A stretch of 64,000 nt of DNA from an uncultured Christensenellaceae bacterium (GTDB taxonomy: Bacteria; Bacillota; Clostridia; Christensenellales; UBA3700): NCBI GenBank assembly GCA_910588015.1, contig CAJUOK010000003.1:99369-163368 (forward strand), given 5' to 3'. Shown piece by piece: positions 7,716-16,867 of this stretch. Both the position numbers and the translations under genes were made by a program. The stretch's first letter is position 1. Every line of letters begins with the position of its first letter. The notes under the pieces were generated by a model. It was not told where the DNA came from and made no database searches. It was given only the letters and a program-made list of their open reading frames with translations.

Positions 7716-8136
7716 TGTTGATAACCTCCTCCGTGAATTTGCCTAGCTGATTTACTTCAATGAGTATTCCACATTCGTCTTCGTACACCCAGCTCTTTTC
7801 CGCAGTCTCTCTTACAACCTGCGCATCGTCTATCCAAAACCCTACTTCCGTCATACAGTCCTTGAGCATTTTTTCGAGATTGTCGGTATCGGGTTTCGTT
7901 ATCCGCCACTCGTTAGCCTTATGCGACTTGCCTTTCGGAAACCGCCACGAGACTTTCAGCTCAATTGCACCCTCCATCGGTTCTTGCGGTTTGAAAGGTC
8001 GCAAATGCCGGATTATTTCCGCTTGCGCAACCTTGACATTTTCGGGTTTATAGAAAAAAGGTCTACCGCGCACTATTTTGACCTTGCGTTCTTGCGCCGT
8101 TACTGTCGGCGGAATCATAAAGAGAAAAATCTTCAT
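7708..8136 (-). CDS. rusA: RusA-like Holliday junction resolvase
   Basis: A 142-residue endonuclease that cuts four-way junctions. The diagnostic acidic motif is KPDTDNLEKMLKDCM followed by FWIDDAQVV, which carries the metal-binding aspartates. The N-terminus MKIFLFMIPPTVTAQERKV matches the RusA substrate loop. The start at 8136 has AAGGAGGCAACAGAA; an in-frame start 42 bases upstream lacks this. The 180 bases upstream hold a perfect 9-bp hairpin (8197-8205 with 8215-8223) without a T tract. Confidence 0.9.
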   Translation of the reverse strand: MKIFLFMIPPTVTAQERKVKIVRGRPFFYKPENVKVAQAEIIRHLRPFKPQEPMEGAIELKVSWRFPKGKSHKANEWRITKPDTDNLEKMLKDCMTEVGFWIDDAQVVRETAEKSWVYEDECGILIEVNQLGKFTEEVINNG

Positions 8137-8316
8137 TTCTGTTGCCTCCTTGTTTTTTTCAGAAAGGTTAAGAGCCAATAAACGGGAGGTGCTTGGGGAT
8201 AGGACGGACTTTGAGTCCTATCCTACAACCCCTCTCCGTATTGGCGGCGTCAGTTGCTATTTATAAGCCCTTTCTGCCAGTTTTTTCTGCCGCCAAAATT
8301 GCGCCTTCTGCCAATA

Positions 8317-10317
8317 TCACTTTTTGCGAGTTATTAAGCCTTTATGAGTCGCATATTCATCTGCGAATTCCGTAACTCTCGCTCGTACCGTCCGCTCGGC
8401 TATACCCAAGTATTCCGCTATTGTCGATGCCGGGCAAGTTCCATCAATTGAAACGTTTATATCAAAGGCTCTGTCGAACTCCTCCTTACGAAGCTCTGGT
8501 GTCTGCTTGCGCTTACCGCTCTTTGTAAGATTACTTTTGGGGTCTCCTTCGCTATATAAGCCGCCAAGTATGCCTTGCTCATCAACTCGGTGAATCGGGT
8601 ATTCGAACCAGAAGTTGCGAGGCTTGAAGTTCGGGAACTCTCGAAGTGAGCATTCTAATCGCCAAGCCGTAGAGTTGAGATTATCGGCATTTTCGTTCAA
8701 GAACTCTTCGCTAGTTTCGAGCTGAATCATATCGAGTTGCGCATCGGGGTCTCTTGCGAAAACTCCACTGCCGGATGCTCTGTCCATTGCCTTTTTATAG
8801 CCTTGCGCGCCCTTCGAATGGTGATGGCAGTAAATTGTAGCGCATCCAGAAACTTGGCAGATTTTATCAAACTGATTACAGAACTGCCCCATTTCAGAAG
8901 CGTTATTTTCATCCCCAGTAATGACTTTATAAATGGGGTCGATTATGACCGCATCAAAGTGCTGACTGCTTACCCTTCGCAGCAGTTTCGGTACAAGCTT
9001 GTCAAGCGGTACGGCGTGACCGCGCAAATTCCAGATGTAAATATCATTTGGGTATTGCGGCTTGATATTCTGTGCCTTATAAATTTCCGAAAAGCGGTTG
9101 ATGCACGATGCAGGGTCTATTTCGAGATTGACATATATGACCTTGGATTTCTTACACTCGAAACCGAGCCATTTCTTGCCTTCCGCCATTGCCACAGCAA
9201 GCTCCATCAATAGAAACGACTTACCCGCTTTGGACGAACCCGAAATGAGCATTTTATGTCCGCAACGCAGAACGCCCTTGATGAGTTCGTCCGGCAGCTT
9301 CGGCGGATTTTCGAGTGCTTCACCGAGTAGCGTGAAAGCGGGCAATTCGTCATCCGCACCTTCGACATAGTCGAGCCAATCTACCCAAGACCGCCTTCCT
9401 ATATTCGTTGCAATAAGCGTTTGCATCTGCCCGTTCCGCGTAACCCCAGGCATACGAGAAAGCCGAGACGGATTTCTGTTCTGCTTGTCTACCTTCAGTC
9501 CGTTCTTTTCAAGATAGTCGTAAAGGAAATCGACACGCTTACGATATTCTTCGTAGTTTTCTGCATCCACCCTCACAATAGCGTGAAGGCTCTTTCCACC
9601 AGAGTGCGTGAGCGTTGCAATCGGTAATTCGAGCTTGCGGTAAAGCGCATCTTGCTCGGGTATCGGCATATCATCGCTTTCTACAAGCGCATAGGAAAAC
9701 CGAGTAACGTTTTCGTTTTTAACGCCCATTCCATCAAGCGGATTAAATCGCACCCAGGCACCGCAGTCCTTTTTCCAATCCCCAATGGTTGCACCGAGGT
9801 CGTTCGGGTACTTGCGGATTTGCGCAATAAGTTCCGCTGCCGTGCGGTCATATACGCCCTTGCTCGGCATCCATTTGCCTTCGTTGTCTTTCCAGACATC
9901 ATTTGAAACATAGCCAACCAGGTCATTGGGTTCAAACAAGGTTTCAAGAAACTTTATAAGCTGTTCTGCCGGGGACTGCGTTTTCGGCAATTCGTATGTT
10001 ACCCCGTCCCCGTCATACTCAATGACATCGTTCCAGTCCATACACCCATCGCCTTCAAAGGCGTGAGGTGTGAACCCGCGCTCTTTCGCCATCTGCACTA
10101 TCGTTCCGCCCGACACTGGTTTTGCCGAACCCGTGAAAGACTTCCACTTTCTCTCGCACTCGCCAGGCTTATACCGCTTGTCCGCTTGACTCCAACTATC
10201 CCAAACAGTCCAGTCGTAGCCTTCGGTCTTTAACGCCATACCAACCTGCACCCATTCTTCATAAGAAGTCGATGCCGCATCAATGTATTTCAGTGCTTCG
10301 AGAATGTTGTTTTCCAT
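8317..10317 (-). CDS. Phage primase-helicase: PriCT/primase-like N-terminus with RepA-type RecA ATPase
   Basis: A 666-residue replication protein. The N-terminal YEEWVQVGMALKTEGYDWTVW and WDSWSQ segment is a PriCT-2-like domain. A middle region with RNPSRLSRMPG is typical of plasmid/phage primases. From about residue 345 there is a RepA/AAA_25 ATPase: Walker A GSSKAGKS, Walker B FDAVIIDPIY and a His-rich motif IYCHHHSKG. A winged-helix-like end (TCPASTIAEYLGIAERTVRARV) follows. It would melt and prime the element origin. It abuts the helicase gene, sharing one base. The frame continues 19 codons past the TGA; see rejected items. Confidence 0.88.
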   Translation of the reverse strand: MENNILEALKYIDAASTSYEEWVQVGMALKTEGYDWTVWDSWSQADKRYKPGECERKWKSFTGSAKPVSGGTIVQMAKERGFTPHAFEGDGCMDWNDVIEYDGDGVTYELPKTQSPAEQLIKFLETLFEPNDLVGYVSNDVWKDNEGKWMPSKGVYDRTAAELIAQIRKYPNDLGATIGDWKKDCGAWVRFNPLDGMGVKNENVTRFSYALVESDDMPIPEQDALYRKLELPIATLTHSGGKSLHAIVRVDAENYEEYRKRVDFLYDYLEKNGLKVDKQNRNPSRLSRMPGVTRNGQMQTLIATNIGRRSWVDWLDYVEGADDELPAFTLLGEALENPPKLPDELIKGVLRCGHKMLISGSSKAGKSFLLMELAVAMAEGKKWLGFECKKSKVIYVNLEIDPASCINRFSEIYKAQNIKPQYPNDIYIWNLRGHAVPLDKLVPKLLRRVSSQHFDAVIIDPIYKVITGDENNASEMGQFCNQFDKICQVSGCATIYCHHHSKGAQGYKKAMDRASGSGVFARDPDAQLDMIQLETSEEFLNENADNLNSTAWRLECSLREFPNFKPRNFWFEYPIHRVDEQGILGGLYSEGDPKSNLTKSGKRKQTPELRKEEFDRAFDINVSIDGTCPASTIAEYLGIAERTVRARVTEFADEYATHKGLITRKK

Positions 10318-11912
10318 TATGCCTTCGCTCCTTCGGGTACATATTTAGAGGGGTCAATGCCACGGGGCAAGAACCATCTGTTATTTGCAATTCTTGTTAT
10401 CATCTTGCTTGCCGCTTCGAAACTCCAAGTACCCACATGGTAGAAACCGTAACGTTCCAAACAGCGTATCTGCTTCGGCGTTGCAAGTCCCTCAAACTGC
10501 CGAGTTTTCAGCTTGTCGATGATAAGCGTTGCTAAACCACAGTTCGTTACGCTCTCGGGATAGATGCCGTGCATTTCAAGGTAATCGAGCTGCCGTTCCG
10601 TGGGCGGAGACATCTCCCAAGCGAAGGTCGGCGTGTAATTTGCCAAGTCCTCCGCAGCAATCGAAAGCGCATATTGTATGGGGTCAACCAACTTTCTCTG
10701 ACGCTTCTTCATAGCTTCAAGCTCACGAGCAAGGCTCTCTTCCCTTTCACGGATGACATCGCTCTCCGCTTCATCCTCCGCAGCGATTAGGTCGATACCG
10801 CTCTCGTTGTCCATCATTTTTTTATCGATGCGAGCGGCAATCTGCTCGTCTTTTGAAATAAGCGCCGAAGGTCTACAAAGGTCGTGCCGTTCTGTCATCC
10901 AAAGGAAATCAAGCAAAAGAAGCTCTTTCTTGTTGGGAGACAGTCGCATTCCCCGTCCGACCATTTGTTGGTATAAACTGCGAACCTTCGTAGGTCGTAA
11001 CACAATGATGCAGTCTACACTGGGGCAGTCCCAACCTTCCGTCAGCAACATCGAATTACAAAGCACATCGTATTCGCCGTCTTCAAAGTTTTTGAGTATT
11101 TTGTCTCTATCTTTGCTTGCGCCATTGACCTCGGCAGCTCGGAAGCCGTGAACATTCAACAGCTCACAGAAATTCTGCGATGTTTTGACGAGCGGTAGGA
11201 AAACCACTGTCTTTCTGCCCTTGCAATAGTTCAACATTTCAAGAGAGATTTGGTTTAAGTAAGGTTCAAGCGCACTGCCGATTTCGCCAACAGCATAGTC
11301 CCCGTTGGAAAATCCGACATTCGCAATATCCAATTCCAAAGGAATCATCTGTGCTTTTACAGGGCAAAGGAATTTGTCTCTTACCGCCTGGTTGAGTGTG
11401 TACTCAAACGCCTTGCTGTCGAAAAACTTACCGAGACTCTTTTGGTCTGCTCTGTCCGGGGTTGCCGTAACGCCGAGAACCTTTGCGGTATCGAAATAGC
11501 CGAGTATGCGTTGGTAGCTTTCGCTCATACAGTGATGAGCTTCGTCCACTACTATCAAATCGAAGTAGTCCTTGGGAAACTTCGCCAGCCTTCGCTCCTG
11601 ACACAACGTTTGCACCGATGCCACCGTTACTCGCTCGAATCTGCCAAGCGAAGTTGACTCGGCTTTTTCAAGCGCAGTGTCCAACCCACAAGCGAACTTC
11701 AATTTGTCCGATGCTTGGTCGAGCAACTCTCCGCGGTGTGCAAGGATAAGTGCGCGCTTCCCATTCAAGACACTACTTTCTACTACTTTCGCAAATACTA
11801 TCTTGTTACCCGTACCCGTAGGAAGCACAACCAAAGTATGGTTATGCCCCCTTTGGAATTCGTCGGATACGGCTTGGATAGCACTCGACTGATAAGGTCG
11901 AAGTTCTATCAT
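10317..11912 (-). CDS. DEAD/DEAH-box helicase with an altered Walker A motif
   Basis: A 531-residue superfamily 2 helicase. Motif Ia/Q-like start IELRPYQSSAIQAV, motif II VVDEAHH, motif III LGVTATPDR, motif V/VI QQMVGRGMRLSP. Walker A reads LPTGTGNKIVF where the family has GTGKT, so the Lys is displaced by one residue and the Thr is lost. The codons are AAC AAG and unambiguous in this sequence. The C-terminal 130 residues carry helical pairs (YLEMHGIYPES, RCLERYGF). It lies in the replication operon, where such helicases unwind forks or remodel recombination intermediates. Confidence 0.88.
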   Translation of the reverse strand: MIELRPYQSSAIQAVSDEFQRGHNHTLVVLPTGTGNKIVFAKVVESSVLNGKRALILAHRGELLDQASDKLKFACGLDTALEKAESTSLGRFERVTVASVQTLCQERRLAKFPKDYFDLIVVDEAHHCMSESYQRILGYFDTAKVLGVTATPDRADQKSLGKFFDSKAFEYTLNQAVRDKFLCPVKAQMIPLELDIANVGFSNGDYAVGEIGSALEPYLNQISLEMLNYCKGRKTVVFLPLVKTSQNFCELLNVHGFRAAEVNGASKDRDKILKNFEDGEYDVLCNSMLLTEGWDCPSVDCIIVLRPTKVRSLYQQMVGRGMRLSPNKKELLLLDFLWMTERHDLCRPSALISKDEQIAARIDKKMMDNESGIDLIAAEDEAESDVIREREESLARELEAMKKRQRKLVDPIQYALSIAAEDLANYTPTFAWEMSPPTERQLDYLEMHGIYPESVTNCGLATLIIDKLKTRQFEGLATPKQIRCLERYGFYHVGTWSFEAASKMITRIANNRWFLPRGIDPSKYVPEGAKA

Positions 11913-11926
11913 TTAGCACCTCGCTA

Positions 11927-12406
11927 TTAGAACGGGATGTCCCCATCGTCATCGCAAACGACAAGATTATCGATTGCCGTGAAAAAATCGGGATTGTAAT
12001 CGTAGAACTTATCGATGTCGTTGATGGTTTTTTCCTCGCCGCTATTGTTGGTATAGGTTCTCTGCTTGAAATGCGCTCTGCCCTTGCTGCCGACAACCTT
12101 ATTCCAGTCCATAACGAGCTTTTCGCCCGCTTTCTTCTGTCCAATGCAACGGAAGAAGGATGCAATACGCCATTCGAGCGTTCTGTAAAGCAGTAAGTCG
12201 AACCTTACCACGCAAACGCCTTCTTTCGTCTTGACTTGCACGGTAATCGTTGCCTTGTTGCAAGCGGGAACTTTCTGTCCGCCGGGGAATCTGCCGCGCT
12301 CGAAGTTTGTAACGATGAAGTTGTAATCGCCCTCTTCAAGCAATACGAACTCCTGTCCGTCCGATTCGATGGTATCGTTCCAATCCATCATGTTCTTGTC
12401 TTCCAT
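11927..12406 (-). CDS. DUF669 protein with an SSB-like acidic tail
   Basis: A 159-residue DUF669 protein, usually found beside Sak4/RecT-type recombination genes in phages and thought to bind single-stranded DNA or support annealing. The body contains GDYNFIVTNFERGRFPGG and TLEWRIASFFRCIG. The extreme C-terminus is DDDGDIPF, nearly the peptide by which SSB proteins recruit partners, which supports a single-strand-binding role by inference. The gene starts where the upstream ATPase ends and follows it in the operon. Confidence 0.82.
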   Translation of the reverse strand: MEDKNMMDWNDTIESDGQEFVLLEEGDYNFIVTNFERGRFPGGQKVPACNKATITVQVKTKEGVCVVRFDLLLYRTLEWRIASFFRCIGQKKAGEKLVMDWNKVVGSKGRAHFKQRTYTNNSGEEKTINDIDKFYDYNPDFFTAIDNLVVCDDDGDIPF

Positions 12407-13368
12407 TATTCGTTTCCTCCGTTATTGTTTTCTTTGATTGTTTGCACGATTTTTTTGAAATTGGGAATCACCCAACGATTGAAAAATTCGGGAGCGTATT
12501 CTTCAAGGATAGTCCCTTCGGGATAGTGTCCCTTGGAAACCACAAGGCTTTCAAGCTGACCTTCCGTGATGCCGCTGTCCGCCACGAGTTTCTTGACCTT
12601 TTCTACAAGGTTCTCTGCCTTCAGTTCTTCCTTCTTGGGTGTATTTTTCTTTGTGGGGACATCGGTGAAAAGATGTGCGATTGCCGCAAAGTCAAGGTCA
12701 AGCTCGTCGGGAAGGTCAAATCTGTTTTTCGCATCCCAGCACGGGTTGTGAGTCGTGTACATTACACGCTTGCCGCCTTGCGCTTTCTTTGCGTTATTTT
12801 CCGTAGTAACTACGAAAGTCTTATAGTTACAGAACAGGAGCATATCGCACCATTCCTTGATAAGCGGCGCAACCTGTCTTGTGAGTTTGGTTTCGTATCT
12901 GTCGAAAGCACCTTGCTCATCGGGAAGCTCGAACTTTCTCGGTTTGCCGTGTGCGATGATTACAGGGTTGATCCCAACTTCCGTGAGCTTGTTTAAGAGT
13001 TTCAGGAACTCGCCAAACTCCTCTTGCAAGTAGGTATAGCCTTTACCGTAGCCAAACGACTCGATGCTGACTTGGCGGTACTTCGCACAAATATAATCGA
13101 TGCAAAAACTCTCCGCCCAGTCTGCCGTGTCGATAACGAGACTCTTGCATACTTCAGGGTAAGCTATGACTTCCTTGACTGTTGCAAGCAGTTCTTCCCA
13201 ACCCGTAATCTTGATACGGCGAACGTCAAGTCTCGAAGTACCGCCTTCGGTATCCAAGAATAAAGCGTTCGGGAACTTTGCGGCGAGAGAGCTTTTGCCG
13301 ACACCTTCTGCGCCATAGATGACTGTTTTGATAGGCGTTTTCTCTACGCCTGTGGTAATGTTTAACAT
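12406..13368 (-). CDS. Sak4-like/AAA_24 RecA-type ATPase
   Basis: A 320-residue ATPase. Walker A is VIYGAEGVGKSSLAAKFP at about 16-33, followed by LFLDTEGG and Walker B SLVIDTADW. Later motifs include VIIAHGKPRKF. This layout fits the phage nucleotide-binding proteins of AAA_24, which include Sak4 single-strand annealing recombinases. DUF669 and DUF2800 on either side form the usual recombination triad. The C-terminal domain (after about 235) has a helical region seen in related proteins. It probably loads on or anneals single-stranded element DNA. Confidence 0.85.
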   Translation of the reverse strand: MLNITTGVEKTPIKTVIYGAEGVGKSSLAAKFPNALFLDTEGGTSRLDVRRIKITGWEELLATVKEVIAYPEVCKSLVIDTADWAESFCIDYICAKYRQVSIESFGYGKGYTYLQEEFGEFLKLLNKLTEVGINPVIIAHGKPRKFELPDEQGAFDRYETKLTRQVAPLIKEWCDMLLFCNYKTFVVTTENNAKKAQGGKRVMYTTHNPCWDAKNRFDLPDELDLDFAAIAHLFTDVPTKKNTPKKEELKAENLVEKVKKLVADSGITEGQLESLVVSKGHYPEGTILEEYAPEFFNRWVIPNFKKIVQTIKENNNGGNE

Positions 13369-13374
13369 TGGTTT

Positions 13375-14526
13375 TTATTCTCCTTTTTTGATAATGATTT
13401 CGGTTCTTGAATCCCCTTCGGGGACGAGTGTGGGTTGTCCTTTTGGACGAGTTACATAGTTGCCAACCAAGGTGTCGAACTGCGACTTGCCGACCATTTT
13501 TTGAATGTCGCTTATTGACAGCAGTTTCTTGGTGTAAGGGTCATACCCCGCATCGGTCAGTATTTTTCCAACGGCAACTTCGTCTGTTATCTTGCGCTTG
13601 GTCTGCGATTCCACGAGCTTGAACCCCAACCATCTGCGACCTTGCTCTATGGCTTTTTTCAGCGCATACTCCTTGACTGCTTCCGCATAGGCAATGACAC
13701 TGTCGAGCTTCGGCAACACCGCTTCTATTTCCTCATCGGTCATAAGGTTCGGCTGTTTCATCTCGCCCACCGCACTGAAAGCCTCATCGTGGCGAGTTCT
13801 GCACGTTGCCTTCCCTGGGCAGTATTTGCACCACCAGCCACTTGCTGACTTGGGATTTTCGCTCATAGCGTTTTGCGCTGCCGGAACAAGTACATCTTTC
13901 TCCCACGCTTCGAGCTGTTCCGCCGTTACCGCGATTTCCGAAAAGTTATGAATACGCTCTTGGAAGATAACAAGACGTATCTGCTTTATGGGGTACACAT
14001 CCTTGAATGCCTTGTACGCATACAGACCATAAATGGCAAGTTGACTGTTGAGCTGTCCGTCTTCTTCGGCGGTTACTTTGATGAACCCAGTCTTGTTGTC
14101 TATGACTGTTAACGTATCTCCTGCGATGATGCAACAGTCCACTGTGCCGTGGGTATCGGGCGCATAGTCCATTTCGAGATACTGCTCGATAAGCACAATA
14201 GGTTCTTTTCCCGTTCGCTTCCTTTCAAAATCCACCTGTTCCACAACATAAGTCGAGTAACTTTTTGCGAGATATTCCATCTCATCGTTGTAAAGATTGA
14301 GTGTTTTCTTTAACTCTCCCGCTATGGGCGCGACATTTGCATCGTAAGCCGTAAGTTTCAAAGACTCGTTGATGTACGCCTCCGCAAGCGCGTGGGTTTC
14401 TGTGCCGAACTGTGCGGCTTCACTGCCTTCATCTTCTTCCTTGTTTGCGAGGAACTTTGCAGCGAGTCCGCAGTGTACCCATTCCTTTGCACTGGGTGCT
14501 AGTATGCTATGCGTTCTCGGTGGCAT
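13375..14526 (-). CDS. DUF2800 PD-(D/E)XK-type phage nuclease
   Basis: A 383-residue protein. The N-terminal RTHSILAPSAKEWVHCG and FGTETHALAEAYI match DUF2800, related to Cas4/RecB nucleases. A core with THGTVDCCIIAGDTLTVIDNKTG carries the D-x-n-D-x-K active-site pattern. A cysteine cluster (CKYCPGKATCRTRH) could hold an iron-sulfur cluster or zinc. It probably resects DNA for the annealing proteins downstream. The start at 14526 is preceded by GGGAGGGACGAGCA; the reading frame extends further upstream without a good site. It overlaps the preceding small gene by 20 bases. Confidence 0.86.
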   Translation of the reverse strand: MPPRTHSILAPSAKEWVHCGLAAKFLANKEEDEGSEAAQFGTETHALAEAYINESLKLTAYDANVAPIAGELKKTLNLYNDEMEYLAKSYSTYVVEQVDFERKRTGKEPIVLIEQYLEMDYAPDTHGTVDCCIIAGDTLTVIDNKTGFIKVTAEEDGQLNSQLAIYGLYAYKAFKDVYPIKQIRLVIFQERIHNFSEIAVTAEQLEAWEKDVLVPAAQNAMSENPKSASGWWCKYCPGKATCRTRHDEAFSAVGEMKQPNLMTDEEIEAVLPKLDSVIAYAEAVKEYALKKAIEQGRRWLGFKLVESQTKRKITDEVAVGKILTDAGYDPYTKKLLSISDIQKMVGKSQFDTLVGNYVTRPKGQPTLVPEGDSRTEIIIKKGE

Positions 14527-14677
14527 TGCTCGTCCCTCCCGTATCTGAACTCTCGTCAGCTTCGACACCATCGATATCGGCTTTGAGTTTCTCCATCCCA
14601 ACTGCATCGTTGGGTTGCTTGGTTACCTTGACATTTATTGCTTCGTCCGACTCGATAACCACTTTTACCTTTGCCAT
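14507..14677 (-). CDS. Small acidic phage protein (56 aa)
   Basis: Begins MAKVKVVIESDEAINVKVTK. Unknown function. The N-terminal half looks like two beta strands and the C-terminal half is Asp/Glu/Ser/Thr-rich and probably disordered. CAGGAGGTAATTTT precedes the ATG at 14677. It is the first gene of the recombination cassette and is coupled to DUF2800 by overlap. Confidence 0.7.
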   Translation of the reverse strand: MAKVKVVIESDEAINVKVTKQPNDAVGMEKLKADIDGVEADESSDTGGTSNATENA

Positions 14678-14798
14678 AAAATTACCTCCTGTTTTGTTAG
14701 GACTTATGCCCTTCATTACATAAGGAGTGGCAGCAGAGAAATTTCGGGTATCAGTGCAAAATTTCTTTTATTTTTTTTAATCCTCTGAAAAAGGACAT

Positions 14799-14834
14799 AA
14801 AAAAACCTCTTATGCATTGCTAGTGCATAAGAGG
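14799..14834 (-). terminator. Terminator after the ImmA-like gene
   Basis: A perfect 11-bp stem, CCTCTTATGCA with TGCATAAGAGG, and a 7-base loop, followed on the minus strand by TTTTTTTATG. It insulates the ImmA-like gene from the recombination operon. Confidence 0.85.
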
Positions 14835-14884
14835 TAAATTAGTTTTTATTTCATTTTAGTTCGCAAAAATTTGCGAGAATTTTT

Positions 14885-16795
14885 TTAAGGAAGAGTCCAC
14901 TCTACTTTTTCTATTGCGTTAAGCTGTGCATTCCACGCATCTAGTCCCTGGTCATAGTATTCACGGATAAGGAAGTCATATGCTCCATCCATCTCGGTTG
15001 ACAAATTAAGTCGCTTACCTGCAACTTCCAGGAGTTTGTGCGTTACGATAGGATGCAAATGCATTGCAGCGCAGATTGCCAACACCTCGCCTTTGCTGGG
15101 TTCCTTTTCACCAGACAGAAATTGTGCGATTTTATGGTCATTGATGTAACTTTCACTGTACAAACTATTATTGCTGAAACCATTTTCTTTCATTAAAAAA
15201 GCCAAAGACTCTGCAAATGAACCGTTCATATTTCTGACAAGATTGTTTGCTTCCTGTATTTCAAAAATCTCATCGCTTAAATCCGCTAATTGCGATGCAC
15301 TTTCTAGTATTGCAGAGTTATGTTCATCCGCTGAATTTACATTGGAATTGAACTCCTTCCCCCTACTTCTAGCAAGGAAGCACATCGAATAATATCGGTC
15401 ATTGAAGCTGTTATGATTTTTTCTCTCATGGTTAAAGACAAGACAGCACTCATCCATATGTTCGAGCGCATAATCTGTCAGTTCTTGCTTGCCAGTCTCT
15501 TTGTCTTTATAGGTGTACTTTTTATTGTTTATGACAAAGAAACCGCTAGCATAAACAATCGTCCGCTTTTCGAGGCAATCCCGAAGTTGCTTGTTAATCG
15601 TTCCATTTGCCACGGCATCATAGAAACTTGCCGAGAAGGATTGTTCAGGTTTAATCTTTGATGCGTTATAAAGATATGATTTCGTATGGCTATTGTCTAT
15701 GTAATCGTGAATGCCCTTTAAATAATCATATCCCAATTCGAGCAACCGAATTTTGACGGAAGTTATTGTAACATCGAAAAATGTAGCTAGCCTATTTATA
15801 GTTTGCTCGTAAACTTTAACGAGACTGGTTTCGCCACTTGATATCACCTCTGCCTTTATTTGCTCGAATTTCAGCTTGGTCATATCGGCGGGCATAAGGA
15901 TGCGCGGTGCGAGAGCATTTGCTTGCCACTCCATCCACTTGTATTCTTCCATCAAACTATCGTCTATGGTTTTTATATCTTCACCCAAGACTGTACAAGT
16001 AATATTTGACAGCGAAGAATTAAGTAAATGCAGTAAAGCAAAGAATTTCCTATGCAGTTCCCAGTGAACACACTCGTGTACAATGGTATTATTTAAAGAC
16101 CCAACTCCATAATAAAAGAATGCATTGTTGTCACAAACAATAGTTCCGCGCTTAATCGTTACGGGTTTTCCATCTTTGTCCTTTGCATTTTTATCTATGA
16201 AATAACACTTACCGAACACCCCACCTTTAAGGTGTCCTGTTAGCACCTTTACCCCCATTGCCTTTACTAGTTTTGCAAGGGGTAACGCCATAGGCACTTC
16301 CAGAGCTTTGGGATAGTATTTTTTCAAAATTTGCGTTGCGTGATATTCTAAATCTTTCTCTTGAATATACGGAACGAAATTCTTTGTGGAAGCGGCTTGA
16401 ATTCTAAAGCTCTCTCTGTCCTCAAGCAATCGAACATCGACAACTTCCATATCCTGGAACTGGTCTATGAACCTTGCTTTCAACTTCATACTCAACCAAA
16501 GTAAAGCTGTGTCTTGGTCGATGTCCCCTTTGCGCTTACCATACGCATAACCAGTTATAATAACAGAAACCGATACCGCACAGTGAATATAAACATAGTC
16601 ATCTTTCAATGCTTCCGTATAAAGGCTAGTAATAGTACAAGAATCTAACTCCGGTTCTTCTGTTGTGAAAGGAATATAGTTGGTTTTGAAATCTAACTTG
16701 TGTTGCGCAATATAACCCGAGGCGGATTCTGCCAACAAGTCGTAAAAATTATCGGTGAGATATTCAGCTAAAGTCCTATATTTCGTCTTCGCCAC
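14885..16795 (-). CDS. Large ImmA/IrrE-family metallopeptidase
   Basis: A 636-residue protein. A zinc-protease helix, TIVHECVHWELH (HExxH at about 240-244), is followed by WMEWQANALAPRILMP, the distal Glu helix of the ImmA/IrrE family. These enzymes cut or inactivate repressors to induce mobile elements. At more than twice the size of ImmA it has an extra N-terminal 150 residues and a C-terminal helix-turn-helix-like region (INDHKIAQFLSGEKEPSKGEVLAICAAM). The start codon is GTG at 16795, downstream of AAGGAGCGAAGGGAAA. It has its own promoter and terminator, so it is regulated apart from its neighbours. Confidence 0.85.
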   Translation of the reverse strand: MAKTKYRTLAEYLTDNFYDLLAESASGYIAQHKLDFKTNYIPFTTEEPELDSCTITSLYTEALKDDYVYIHCAVSVSVIITGYAYGKRKGDIDQDTALLWLSMKLKARFIDQFQDMEVVDVRLLEDRESFRIQAASTKNFVPYIQEKDLEYHATQILKKYYPKALEVPMALPLAKLVKAMGVKVLTGHLKGGVFGKCYFIDKNAKDKDGKPVTIKRGTIVCDNNAFFYYGVGSLNNTIVHECVHWELHRKFFALLHLLNSSLSNITCTVLGEDIKTIDDSLMEEYKWMEWQANALAPRILMPADMTKLKFEQIKAEVISSGETSLVKVYEQTINRLATFFDVTITSVKIRLLELGYDYLKGIHDYIDNSHTKSYLYNASKIKPEQSFSASFYDAVANGTINKQLRDCLEKRTIVYASGFFVINNKKYTYKDKETGKQELTDYALEHMDECCLVFNHERKNHNSFNDRYYSMCFLARSRGKEFNSNVNSADEHNSAILESASQLADLSDEIFEIQEANNLVRNMNGSFAESLAFLMKENGFSNNSLYSESYINDHKIAQFLSGEKEPSKGEVLAICAAMHLHPIVTHKLLEVAGKRLNLSTEMDGAYDFLIREYYDQGLDAWNAQLNAIEKVEWTLP

Positions 16796-16818
16796 TTTCC
16801 CTTCGCTCCTTTTGATTT

Positions 16819-16847
16819 ATTATATCAAAATTGGAGCATAAAAGCAA
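16819..16847 (-). promoter_or_regulatory. Promoter of the ImmA-like gene
   Basis: On the minus strand, TTGCTT (16847-16842), 17 bases, then TATAAT (16824-16819), 24 bases upstream of the GTG. Confidence 0.75.
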
Positions 16848-16867
16848 CTTTTCTACATATGCCCTTG

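Noticed and set aside
8197..8223. Terminator upstream of rusA
   Set aside because: Perfect 9-bp stem but no T tract on either strand; may be a leader structure.
8257..8319. Readthrough of the primase TGA into 19 more in-frame codons (YWQKAQFWRQKKLAERAYK)
   Set aside because: Protein-like, but the stretch is made by three copies of a TGGCAGAA repeat and no readthrough signal is visible. Homologue length would decide.
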